Made by a program: the position numbers and the translations under genes
The notes under the pieces: model-generated
Told to the model about the DNA's origin: nothing
What the model saw: only the letters and a program-made list of their open reading frames with translations
Databases searched by the model: none
Assembly (NCBI GenBank): GCA_036346355.1
Contig: JAYEVF010000049.1
Span: 62,001 to 126,000, forward strand
Direction: 5' to 3'
Source of the DNA: Rhipidocladum racemiflorum
Lineage: Eukaryota; Streptophyta; Magnoliopsida; Poales; Poaceae
DNA: 64,000 bases
Part shown: piece after piece, positions 11,474-22,324 of the stretch
Numbering within the stretch: the first letter of the stretch is position 1
How the letters are laid out: the number at the start of each line of letters is the position of its first letter

Positions 11474-14400
11474 TGTCGGGACCCAAATTTGCAAATCCGA
11501 ACCCTCTGTGTATTCAGCACTAGTCCAGGATCACGCTAGTGCACACAGTCTCAACATTGGTAAATATCACAATCATACCACTCGATAATAATAAAGTACT
11601 TTAATTAGATAATCAAGCGTTGCTTGACCTTAAGGTCAAGTTACAATATCTCGCCTCAGTAGGCGAAACTTATTAAAAGAGAAATAATAGCAGCGAAAAA
11701 AGTAAGATAACATCGTGGCGCCATCCAGTATACCACAGGCAACTGACTGGGCTCGCTCCCTAGTTAGACGGTTCCTCTTGGAGCTCCTCCTCCATCACCG
11801 TGTAGACTCTTCCTCAACTGTGTTGTATTGTGGCAAGGGTGAGTACTTGGTACTCAAAGAAGTTATGCACGTAATGCAGTTAATATACTACATGCATGGC
11901 TTAATACAAAGGAATAGCTCAAGGTATACTTGCAGTAAACAGCATTTAACAAGTATCATAAGTAGATTCGAAAGTAGTGGAAACAAGTATATCATCAATA
12001 ACTTTTCCAGGAGTTAAATAAACATCTTCCCCATTCCTAGTCCACATTTCCATCAACATCATCTATTAACGAAACCAAACCTCCCAAGTCCAAGTTGTTT
12101 TCTCGAAAGTCTAACCCTTGATTGTAATCCCCGAGCAATGTCCAATACCGCGGATACGGCTATTCGAATAGATTTTACACTTTGCAGAGGTTATGCACTT
12201 TACCCACAAGATACAGTCAAACACCACGAAGGCGAGTGATCGTAACAAAGCCTTTCGAAAACGGCTAACTACACAAGTGAACCTTTCCGGTTTTTGCCAT
12301 ACACCATCCCTTCCCTTAACAAAGGCGAAGTATGGGACCGACATACCGTTGGACGGGTACCATGCCATCGCACTGGCACGCTCCCCTTTCAAGCTACACA
12401 AAAGGTGTAGTTGACACCCGAGGTATCACATGCAAGTTATTAGTAACTTACTCAACTAGGTCCGTCCCATTACGAACATGTGGTTGCACGATTAACTCAG
12501 TTCAAAGGCTTGCAAGGTTAAGTCCTTAGGTTGACCAGGGCAAGACTACCCGAAGAATCAAACCATCGCTCCCGATGCCACAACTGGCCCACCCGATCAT
12601 TTCTTGCCACATGCCACGGTCCAAATCTATTTATCAAAACCCCCAGTTGATTACCATGCACCACGTGCCATCAATATCACAACACATGATACCTTTTCAA
12701 AAACAGGTTCAATATATCATTAAGTCAATATTAACATTTGTTTGACCAAAATCATGTCATAAGCACGTCGCAGGTCTAAGCAATGAACTACAACGATCTA
12801 AATTCCCATGTTGGCAATTTAATAATGTCCAACTATTTAATCCTTAACTAGGGTGACAAGGGGTTCATGGCATACAATTATCTATGTCAAGGTGGCATAC
12901 AACAACTAGGCAATTAACTAATCTCCCAAAATCAATTAAAGCATTTTATAATTGAACTAGCATGCAATAATTTTAAATCAAATTAATTTCAAAATGGGAT
13001 CAACATGGTCAAAGCACAACTGGCCTTCAAAAAGTACTTGCTCTTGGTCCTGAGCTGGCTCCTGGGTCAACACTTCACCTTCGAATCCTTCTAGCACTTC
13101 AACGTCTACTCGTAACGCGTGCAAATAGCAACAAATGAATAAAAAAGTAGACAAAAAGTGTCCAAACATCCAAATGAAGTCCATAAACAGAGAGAGCATA
13201 ATTTTATGAATTTTTAGGAATTTGAATCGGCGAAATCGGAGTTAAAACGCAAAAGTTATAAGCGTTTAAAGTTTAAATAATCAATTAAATAATATTACAG
13301 AGAAAAACTTTGGTCCAAAAATTAAATAAAATTCATCATTAGGTAGATCTCAATTTTATACAAATTTAAAAATTTTAATCACTCAAATCGGAGTTAAAAT
13401 GCAAAAGTTATAAGCATTTGAAGTTTTGAAATTCAAATTAAACATTAAACCGAATTAATATTTCATTTTCTTTTTCGGAAAGTAATTTATTGCGCCAAGA
13501 AGGACACGTGTCAACCTCTGATTAAGCGGTGGCGTCACCGGTCCACTGCTCAGCCCACGGCTCGGCTCAGTCCACCGTGGACCCGGCCCACTCACGTGGT
13601 TCTCGACATGTGGGACCCTACGAGCGACGCCATTGCCGACGTCGGCTGGGACTCAAAGACATCATACCGATAGGTGGGACTCCACCGGTGACGCCATTGC
13701 CGACGCCACCGCACTACCGGGTGGCGGACAGGGCCCCCATGACATCAGCGTGACGTCATGGTGCGGTTTGGCCGCGTCGCTGACACGCGGGCCCGGCGTG
13801 TCAGCGTCACACACGCGTACGGCGCTGACCGCGCCGGTCCAACTTCCTTACACGTGGCTCGATCTCGGCCGTTGATTTGAAAATCAACGGCCCAGATTGG
13901 ATCTGGTCTCATGCGTTTTGGGTGAACGCGCTTAATCTGGACCGTTGGATCTAGATCCAACGGTCGAGATTGGATCTGGGGTTGGAACGGAATCTCACCG
14001 TGGGATGACGTGGCGAGATCTGGGGCGTCGGATTCTGATCGGACGGCTGGCGGTGCTCGCGGACGGCGATGGCGACGTGGCGAAGCAGAGGCCGCTGGAG
14101 ACGAAGACGACGATGAGCCCAACGGCGCTTCGGGGCTTCTCCGACGGAGTGAGATATAACCATGGGTGTGCCTTGGCCTGGGGAACTCGGGGCTAGGCTC
14201 AGTCGCGGCGGAGGACGGCGGACGGCGGCGGGGCGAAGCCAAAACCCGAAGCAAAAACCCGAAGCAAACTCTAGGCCACTACAGCGAGCAATAGCGGGAA
14301 GACGGCGGCGGCTAGGGCTAGGGCACGTGGGGCAATCGACGCACGAGGCAAAGGCGAACCTTGGGCGCGGGTCCGGGCATTAAATACCGGCCCGAACGCT

Positions 14401-14907
14401 GAGATCCCCACGGAATCCGTGGCGGAGCCAGATGGCGGGCGGAGTCCGCCCCGACACATCGAGGTGACGTGGCTTGATCTCGCCATCCACGTGGCACGAT
14501 GGACGGCCGATCGCCGGGCGCGCCGTTGTCTCGCGCGATTGATCCTAATCGTTGGATCTCGATCCAACGGCCGGATCGATTAGGGTTAGAGCCGGTGCGT
14601 CCGGTCGGGCTGGCTCGGCCTGACTGTCGACTCGGGTTCGGTCGGATGAACAGTAATTCATTTAATTCAAGAAAAATAGTAAAATACTCAGAAAAATTCC
14701 AGAAAAATTCTAGAAAATATTTTAGGGCATTTGGGACTCAAATAAAATATTTCCAACAGAACTTTATTTGAAACTTTTATTTCTTTAATTATTTCAAAAG
14801 GGAATAAATTCAAATTAATTCCAAATAAATTCCAGAAAATTCCAAAAATTCACCAAAGTGCCAAATCACACATGAATTTAAGAAAAGCAAAATTTTGGGG
14901 TGTTACA
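11474..14907 (-). mobile_element. Solo LTR, 3.4 kb, Tekay/Del-like, inside the antisense gene
   Basis: Begins TGTCGGGACCC and ends GGGGTGTTACA, flanked by a perfect GCGGG duplication (11469-11473 and 14908-14912). The same sequence family recurs at 39829-43277 with similar length and at 44337-51571 as the LTR of a chromodomain element. No pol is present, so it is a solo LTR. It interrupts a codon region of the antisense gene, so it post-dates the Tat element. The minus orientation is inferred from the LTR at 44337. Confidence 0.93.
13941..13964. repeat. Perfect 24-bp palindrome in solo LTR
   Basis: Centre TCTAGA, with arms ACCGTTGGA and TCCAACGGT. The whole is identical to its reverse complement. 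Near-identical palindromes are at 14550-14569, 42245-42268 and 42845-42868 in the same LTR family. Confidence 0.85.
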
Positions 14908-16939
14908 GCGGGGTTCAAGATCCCACCCGGGAGACAAACGTAACCCTTCTAAGGGATGCCTTGGCTGCGCGGTTAATTGATTTGTTTGCCCCAGGAACCG
15001 AGATTACCAACAGAGGTTGCCCGGGCAAATTTTCGGCGCAGAAAGCACCCCCCAAAGTGAGTGTTCCCTGCCTCTGAGAATTCGCTTCATAGTGTTCTGC
15101 CTAGTTCGCGACTCTGACAATACGCGGCTGTTCATCTCATAGGGGCGTGAAGCCTTCCTTTCTGATACTCCAATTGTTGGCCTATCTCGGCTGAGGAACA
15201 TTCAGACCAAACGGCCGGCTGATTCTTCGGCTGAGGAGTAGGGAGCTTCTAAGAAGGAGAGATTATCAATGGAGGGGGCCTCTGCCTCCTTCCCAGCAAG
15301 GCCATCGACCGTTGCTAACCCTGGGGAGGAGGAATCAGGGTCTCAATCTTCTAGACCGGCAGTAGCCCCAAAGGTTGGAGTCGACGTGGGCTCCCCTCCG
15401 AGTGGTGCTGGAGCCCACAGAAAGCCCGGGATGAAATTCAAGAAGTCCAAAAGGTATTCTTCCTATTGACTCTTGTTTTTGTCCCTTCATATCTGTCTCG
15501 ACACGCCTTTTCTTTGATGAATCAGAGCTCCCTCCACAGACGTTCCAGTGGAAACATCTTCCGAGAGGGAACCTCCAAAATCGGCTTCTCCAGAAAGGGT
15601 TGCTTCACCCGTTGCCTCACCGACAGAGGGAGGTGAAGTGCCGTTGCAGGGAATGCCCCTTCGGGCATCATGTCCTTCACCGACAGGTTCGGCCACCGAG
15701 CCGCCTGTCGGGCCCGAACACGAGGAACCTGCCAGTGCTTCATCCCCTTAAGTGGAGGAAATTCATCGAGAACCCCCACCGCTTGGTCCTCTCCCAAAGC
15801 CCCCGACTCGGACAATGTGGTGGGGAGGGGATTCCACTTGGGATGGAATGGAGGAGGACGAGAAAGCGGAAGTGGCAGCCCGAATTGAGCTTTATGAGCT
15901 TACAGTGAAGTGCAGCCGGTTGGTCCGGGAAGCCCTTCGATCTCCTCTTCTTTTTCAGTGTATCTTTGAAGCGCTAACCTCTTCCCGGCACTCTGCTATG
16001 ATGCCCAGGATATGGGAATGCGCTCCGAGAAGAGATCCGACTTCTTCCAGAAAGTGTTGCCCAAGCTCAAGGCTCACCAGAAATATGAGGACGAGATAAA
16101 CGAGCTCAGCCAGCAAAGGTGGAAGGAAGTTCATGCGCTTGAAGCTCAATGCCTTGCCCTTCGCGAAGAAAAGGCGGAACTTCAGGAATCACTTAGAGGT
16201 ATGAACCTCCTCATTCTCGGCGCGGATGCTTTCTTTTTGAGTGGTTGGAAGCGTGACTGACTTCCCGCGTTTCAGCGCACGACTCGACAATTACCGAGCT
16301 CAGGGCGCAGCTGAAAGCTTCAAGAAATTCCGATCTTCAAACTCGGACTAGCTTGGAGAGGACCCAGCAAGAACTGAAGGGTAAGCTACCGTATACCGCT
16401 TCAGCTTATTTAAGCCGTACGTGCCCTCTTGTGACAGCCTGGCTTTTGCGCAGAGCATAAAGAGAGGACGGTGGAGCAATTCGACGTCTTGGACAGGCAA
16501 GCGAAAACTGCCGAACGAAGACGTTCTGAGCTCCGTGACGCCTGCGAGCCGGTCCTGCGCCTTCTGCGTGCTGAGGGAGCTAAAAACGATCAGGGGGACG
16601 ACGCCATTCCACTTCTTCTGGGGGGAGCCGACAAGTTCATGTCGTATGCGAAGGAGTCGGCCGCCATGAGCGCAAATCAAGCACTTGCAGTGGTCAAGTC
16701 TCACTATCCGCAGGTTGACCTTGAAGCTATTAAGGAAGGCTTTGCCTGCGATGAAAACGAAGCCAAGGCGCTTCTCGACGAGGTCTCCAGCACATCGTTG
16801 GCTTTGCTGGAAAACCTTGAATTCTGACTTTGATGTAAATTCTCATATCGAACAGCAACTTTTGTCTGAGATGTTGTTCAATATTCCCGCATGATTTGTC
16901 CCCTTTACTCTTTGATTGGTCGAATAATCACTCTAGCGC

Positions 16940-17200
16940 TCTGCCCAGCTAATCCAGCCCTCGGGCGCCGGGATTTGGCTTATTGCCTTTTCATCCCAGA
17001 CACAGCTTTCCAAGTGGCTGGGACTCGCCGTCCTGGCATGGTAGACAGGCTTTTCCAAGTGGCTGAGGCTCGCCGATCTAGTCGACTGGTTCAGCCCCCG
17101 AGCACCGGGATTTGGCTTATTGCCTTCTCATCCCAGACACGCTTTTCCGAGTGGCCGAGTCTAATCGACTGGTTCAGCCCCCGAGCGCCGCAGGGTGTCA
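16940..17200. repeat. Degenerate tandem repeat, about 80-140-bp units
   Basis: The block 'cagcccccgagcaccggg' followed by 'atttggcttattgcct' and 'catcccagacac' begins near 16954 and 17092 and begins again, partially, at 17175. 'gcttttccaagtggctg' occurs several times between. It lies downstream of the antisense gene and upstream (plus sense) of the small frame at 17624. Confidence 0.7.
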
Positions 17201-17623
17201 CGCTTTATTCCATACTTCTTCTGTTTTTGTGATCTCTGGGGCAGTCCGGTACGAACAGAGCACCTGCTGCCTGCCAAGTGTCGCTACCTGCCAAGTGTCG
17301 TGGTGTCGTTTCACCCCTGGCTTGCCGCTTAGTTGATCCAAGTGAGCGGGAAGCCAAATTTGCCACGTGTCTTGCAAAATATCTTTCTACCTTGGTCAAC
17401 GTGTCAATCTTTTTTTTGGTATTTGCGAAGCCGCTTTGTATTCTGTGGCTCATTAATAACGCGATGCTTCGCTTGAATCGCCGCGACTCCTCGATTTTTG
17501 GAGCCGAGGTTGGCTTACAAATAGGACGTTACCGCTCATAGAGCGATCATCCTTCCCTCAGGTCTTCTCCTCGATCTTCTTCAAGAGAGATTTCAATGTC
17601 GCGACATCACCGCTTCCCACGAC

Positions 17624-17872
17624 ATGTATAGCGATCTAGAGGATGCGAAGCTCGAGGATTATGACTTCGCTACCGATGGAGTCGCGAAGGAGGAGGCGGC
17701 GGCGAAAGATGCTGCCGCCGTCGCTGCCCTCGTGGAGGCTGTACCGGCGCTCGGTGAGGTTGCTGACGTTTTCAAGGAGATACTTGGGCGCGAGTGTCAC
17801 GATGCCGCTGCCGTCGAGGCTCTTGTTCGGCTTGTTCCACCCCTTTGGGTGGTTGCCAATGGGATCCTCTAG
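17624..17872 (+). CDS. Small acidic Ala-rich ORF in the Tat element, unknown
   Basis: An 82-residue frame beginning MYSDLEDAKLEDYDF and continuing with an Ala/Glu-rich helical stretch (KEEAAAKDAAAVAALVEAV). An earlier ATG at 17596 runs into a TAG after 11 codons. The upstream 'acaaataggacg' and the pyrimidine-rich leader resemble a weak promoter and 5' UTR, similar to the arrangement before 10721. It could be a second antisense gene or the remnant of one. No domain is recognised and coding potential is weak. Confidence 0.3.
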   Translation: MYSDLEDAKLEDYDFATDGVAKEEAAAKDAAAVAALVEAVPALGEVADVFKEILGRECHDAAAVEALVRLVPPLWVVANGIL

Positions 17873-17903
17873 GCATTGGGCCGCGTGCGCCGCGCCTAGC
17901 CTC

Positions 17904-17966
17904 CTCAGCACCGGACTCCCTCAGCACCTGGCTCCCTCATCACCTGGCTCCCCCAGCACCTGGCTA
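17904..17966. repeat. 16-bp minisatellite, about four units
   Basis: Units of the form 'tcagcacctggctccc' repeat four times with one or two changes each. It lies between the small ORF and the integrase end. Confidence 0.8.
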
Positions 17967-18488
17967 TCCGGCACTTTTTTTTGCGCGAAAAAAGAAAGGA
18001 AAAAAAGTCAGTGATGTAAATTAATAGTATGGAATAAAATGCGAGTTCTCAGGCAATCGTGTGCTGTTCAGATTTTCTTGGGCTTTAGTGTCTTTGCCTT
18101 CGTCGTTAGCTCTAGCTGATTGCTCCAGCCCCCACACGCGAGGCGCTGGAGGGCTGAATTTGTGACAACTAGGGACTAGCGACTAGGTCTTTCATGCCCA
18201 GAAAAATCCTGGAACTGCGAATCATTGCGCTCGAGTGGTTAATACCCTTTTCTATCTTCATCTTTCCTACTTCGTGTGCTGATACAATCATTCGGATTTT
18301 GTCGCTTGTCGCGACTTCGCCTCGAATCTGCATCCCCCGCATAATTTGTACTGGCACGGTTCGGATTAGACGCGGCGTTATTTGGGTGGTAACCACTCGG
18401 GATCGATTTGATTATACCGTAGTTAAAACAGATCGAAGAACAAAGCAGTTTATAGTTTTATTTAATGTATGGGAGTCGGATACATAAC
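17967..18488. other. Non-coding part of the Tat element after integrase
   Basis: About 520 bases between the minisatellite and the integrase stop. It contains a poly-T/GAA-rich stretch and short frames on both strands, none with a domain. In the element's own direction this is the start of the 3' untranslated region. Confidence 0.5.
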
Positions 18489-19556
18489 TTAAGTGTAGAA
18501 GCAGCGTAGCTGATCGGCGTTCCAAGTATTCACCAAAACCGCGCCATCTTCGCGCTTGAGTCGGTAAGCTCCCGGACGAACTACTTCCTCCACAATGTAT
18601 GGACCTTCCCAGATTGGGGAGAGCTTATGCTCGCTTTTTTGGGTCCTCCTGAGGACTAAATCCCCCTTAGAGAAGGTACGACTTCGAACATTGCGAGAAT
18701 GGTAGCGCCGGAGGCCCTGGAGATACTTGGCCGACTGGATCGCTGCAACATTTCTGGCTTCCTCGAGCTGATCAAGCTCTACCAATCGGCTTTCCTCTGA
18801 CTCGGCCTCCTTGTAGTTCCGGACCCTCGGGGATCTGAATTCCAGTTCTGTTGGCAGAACCGCCTCTGACCCGTACACCAAGAAAAAGGGGGATTGCCCG
18901 GTTGCTCTACTAGGAGTGGTTCTGAGCCCCCAGAGCACTGACAGCAACTCTTTTACCCATCGTGTGGCGTACGATTTGAGGCGATCGAAGATCCTGGCTT
19001 TCAGACCTTGAAGGACCAAGCCATTAGCCCGCTCGACTTGCCCATTGCTTCATGGATGACCCACTGAAGCGAAGCAAATCTTGATTCCCATATAGTCGCA
19101 CCACTCTTGAAATTCTTCACCTCAGAATTGAGTTCCATTATCCGTAATGATCCGGTTTGGTACACCAAATCTGACCACAATGCCTTGGAAGAATTCCTTT
19201 GCCTTAACCGCTGTGATTGTGGCGATTGGTTTGGCTTCAATCCACTTGGTGAATTTGTCAATGGCAACGAAGAGGTAGGCGAAACCACCTTGGGCCTTTT
19301 TTAGGGGTCCGACTAAATTGAGCCCCCAGACTGTGAAGGGCCAAGAGATGGGGATGGTTTGCAGCTCCTGCGCTGGCAAATGAGTCTGCCGAGCGTAGAA
19401 CTGGCAGCCCTCACACGTGCGGATGATTTCTTTCGCATCCGTTACCGCTATAGGCCAGAAGAAACCTTGCCGGTAGGCCTTCCCAACCAAAGCGCTCGAT
19501 GCAGCATGATGGCCACATACTCCCGAGTGGATTTCCTTGAGCAGGTCCCTTCCCTC
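18489..19556 (-). pseudogene. Tat element integrase
   Basis: Read on the minus strand. A zinc-binding segment ends in 'CEGCQFYARQTH'. The rve core has 'WGLNLVGPL', where the first catalytic Asp is replaced by Asn, and 'IITDNGTQF' (second Asp kept). The third acidic residue lies in 'SNGQVERANG', after a TGA at about 19055. The C-terminal part (18489-19019) contains 'FFLVYGSEAVLPTE' and 'KLSPIWEGPY' and ends '...NADQLRCFYT'. There is no chromodomain, as expected for Tat. The lost Asp and the stop make it non-functional. Confidence 0.9.
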
Positions 19557-20378
19557 TTACCCTGAAACGCACCGCCTAAGGACGCCGGAGGCGCTCTTTC
19601 GAAAGAGCTCTTCTCCGATAACCACGTAGGACTTGGCTTGTCGCGAGATGCGCTCGGCCATGGTGCCAGCTTCGGGGAGCTTGTCCTTCAACAGATAATC
19701 CAAAAATGGGGTTGCCCAGTCGGGATTAATGACTAGGACTTCCACCTCGGGGGCCTTACTCAGCCCTTGTCGTGTGGTCGCCGTTGGCTCATGAAGCTCC
19801 TGGACGAACACGCCCGAGTTGGCAGATGAGTTGGCGAAGATGGGAGCCTCTGCCCGAGTGGCTCCCATCTTCGCCAACTCATTTGCCACCTCATTATTGC
19901 GGCGCAGGACGTGGACCAACTTCAATCCATCGAACTTGTTCTCCAATTCCTGGACCCGCTGATAATACGCCGTCATGGTGTGATCGACACATGACCAATC
20001 TTTCTGTACTTGGCTCACTACTAACTGCGAATCCCCGCGAACCGTCAATCGTTGGATTCTGAGAGATATGGCGATGCAGAGCCCATGGATGAGTGCTTCA
20101 TACTCCGCAGCGTTGTTCGAGGCCGGGAAATGAATCCGAAGGACGTACTTGAGCTGATCGCCCTTCGGCGAGACGACTAGAATTCCAGCTCCAGCGCCGC
20201 TGAGCATGAGAGATCCGTCGAAATACATCGTCCAATACTCTAGCCCTTGTTCGACGAGGGGGGCTTGGAACTTGGTCCACTCGGCTAGGACCTGTGACTT
20301 GATGGCGGTGCACGGCTTGAATAAGATATCGAAAGCTCCAAGCTCGGCCGCCCATTTTGAGATTCTCCCAGTAGCTTC
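19557..20378 (-). pseudogene. Tat element second RNase H (archaeal-type) with linker
   Basis: The minus-strand frame shows the acidic RNase H residues in 'YFDGSLMLSGAGAGI', 'NNAAEYEALIHGL' and 'TVRGDSQLVVSQ'. The long linker toward integrase follows ('AKSYVVIGEELFRKSASGVL'). Tat elements carry this extra RNase H after the ancestral one. The frame is open from 20228 to the stop near 19557. Upstream, a premature stop and a frame change lie between 20228 and 20380. A 28-bp inverted duplication lies inside this frame at 19821-19887. Confidence 0.85.
19821..19887. repeat. 28-bp inverted duplication (hairpin) within RNase H coding sequence
   Basis: The left arm (19821-19848) and right arm (19860-19887) are reverse complements at 27 of 28 positions and are separated by an 11-base loop. 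On the minus strand the right arm encodes 'ANELAKMGA' and the left arm adds 'PIFANSSA'. RNA from either strand could fold into a near-perfect stem. Confidence 0.92.
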
Positions 20379-21654
20379 TCAATTATGGAGAACCTCTCCT
20401 ACCGGGAAGGAGGTCACTACCAAAATTTGGTGTCCTTGGAAGTAGTGCTTTAATTTCCGCGACGCAATCAACACGGCATATATCAACTTCTGGACCTGAG
20501 GATACCGTACCTTGGATTCGCCCAATACTTCGCTAATGAAGTAGACCGATCGCTGCACTCCATAACGGTGTCCTGGCTCCTCCCGCTCCACAACTATCGG
20601 GGCGCTAACTACATGAGTCATCACCGCTATGTAGAGTAGGAGAAGCTCTCTTGGCATCGGCGAGACCAGGATCGGAGGGGTGGAAAGGAATGCCTTGAGC
20701 TCTTTGAAAGCTTGTTGTGCCGCGGCCGTCCACTCAAAACAATCCTATTTCTTGAGGAGCTTAAAGAAGGGCATCCCCCGAGTCCCCAGTCGGGAGATGA
20801 ACCTACCGAGTGCCACCATGCAACCAGTGAGCTTCTGGAATTCCTTCTGACTAGAAGGAGATGTCATTCTCATGATGGCCTCGATCTTTTGAGGGTTTGC
20901 CTCGATCCCGCGGTGAGAGACGATGAACCCGAGTAATTTCCCGGAGGAGACTCCGAAAACACATTTCTCGTGTTCAGCTTCATCCTAACGCCTTTAGGCT
21001 TTCAAATGTCTCGGCTAGGTCTGAGGTGAGATTCTCCTCGCCAAGGCCTTAACCACTACATCATCCACGTATGCCTCCACGCTGTGCCCGAGCCGGTTGT
21101 GAAAACATCGCTTATATCGCTACCGATAAGTCGCTACCAGCGTTTTTCAGCCCGAACGGCATCATAATGTAGCAATACACCCCGAATGGAGTGATGAACA
21201 AGGTCTTCTCACAGTCTTCATCTCGAAGCCGGATTTGGTGGTAGCCGGAGTAGGCGTCTAGGAAGCTGAGGAGTTCGCACCCAGCGGTGGAATCTACCAC
21301 TTGGTCGATACGAGGTAAGCCAAAGGGATCCTTTGGGTACGCCTTGTTGAGGTCGGTATAATCAACACACATGCGCCAACTTTTATGCTTTTTTCGGACA
21401 AGTACAGGATTTGTCAACCAGTCGGGGTGATACACCTCTTTGATGAGACCTACGGCTAACAGTTTTGTTATCTCCTCCTTGATGGCGTCTCGGCGATCCT
21501 GGGCGAACCGCCTCAACCTCTGCTTGATGGGCTTGGCCCGTTCGTCCACGTTCAGCGCATGCTCGATCACCTCCCAGGGAACTCCAGGCATATTGGACGG
21601 CTTCCAAGCGAAAACATCCTTATTTGCCCGAAGGAAGGCGACGAGCGCGTCTTC
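20379..21654 (-). pseudogene. Tat element reverse transcriptase and first RNase H
   Basis: The N-terminal RT is clear at 21112-21591 ('SWRMCVDYTDLNKAYPKDPF', 'LLSFLDAYSGYHQIRL', 'FGVYCYIMMPFGLKNAG'). The catalytic 'YVDD' lies at about 21060-21075 after a frameshift. Thumb and connection follow ('KEFQKLTGCMVALGRFISRL'), with a TAG near 20747, then the RNase H-like part at 20379-20657 ('RSVYFISEVLGESKVRYPQV', 'KLKHYFQGH'). Catalytic Asps are present but the frame is broken at least three times. Confidence 0.9.
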
Positions 21655-22272
21655 CTATTTGTCTGCAAGCCCTGTCCCGATCAAGGCCGTTTGAGCCGAG
21701 TCGGACGGGTCGAGGGTAATCCTCTTTATGCCTTCTTCGGGATTGATTCCTGGCTTCGGCGACTTCCGAGTCGGGACGCTCCCTTCTTCTCCGTTGGATC
21801 CTGCCATTAGCCGGATCTTTTCCTGCCCGGCCTGTGCCTCCAGCGTCTCGGCCATCTCGCAGCTCTCCCTGTCGTAGGAGAAAGACTGCTTCATATCACC
21901 ACGCAGCGTGATTATACCACTCGGCCCCGGCATCTTCAACACCAGGTATGTGTAACGGGGCACCACCATGAGTTTGGCTAGCACCGGCCTTCCCAAGATG
22001 GCGTGATACGCCGTCGCGAAATCGGCCACCTCGAAGCTGAGGTTCTCGGTTCGGTAGTTCTCTCTCGTGACGAAAGTGACCGGCAAAGTGATTTGCCCAA
22101 GTGGTGTCGCCGATGTCCCAGGAATCACCCCATGGAATGGCGACGACCCACATTTCAGCTCCGAGCGCGAGATCCCCATATCGTTGAGAGTTTTGATAAA
22201 AAGGACATTGAGCCCGCTTCCCCCGTCGACTAGCACCCTCTTGAGCTTGATGCCGCGAACGACTGGCCCCAA
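21655..22272 (-). pseudogene. Tat element aspartic protease
   Basis: A 205-residue minus-strand frame with 'VLVDGGSGLNVLF', the retropepsin active-site region in the DGGS form usual for Tat elements, and the second landmark 'YHAILGRPVLAK'. It lies between gag and RT. The frame is open here but isolated from its neighbours by stops. Confidence 0.85.
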
Positions 22273-22324
22273 GACAAGAGGATATCTGCCGAGAAATGGG
22301 ACCCGGTCCAGGTGATCCGAGCGA

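Larger units (their letters stand above)
10721..16827 (+). pseudogene. Antisense gene of the Tat element ('putative gypsy type transposon' family), broken
   Basis: The reading starts at ATG 10721 (MSSSSSPEAGTG), runs through a Pfam04195-like core to 11473, resumes after the nested solo LTR at 14908 and ends at a stop near 16827. Recognisable core motifs are 'LLHFYEIELINLNPNSVLQI' (about 10963-11022) and 'GWKREWFYCAN' (11218-11250). Downstream there are acidic, Ser/Pro-rich exons (15269-15469 and 15548-15751), coiled-coil segments ('ALEAQCLALREEKAELQESL', 16138-16197; 16276-16380) and a C-terminal module (16471-16827: 'AVVKSHYPQVDLEAIKEGF'). Donor/acceptor pairs such as aaa|GTGAGT near 15056 and the acceptor before 15531 imply several introns. 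Damage: an in-frame TAG at 10925-10927 just after 'FESFF', the 3.4-kb LTR insertion, and frame changes after 15751. The protein is known only from transposons. Its function is not established. Confidence 0.8.
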
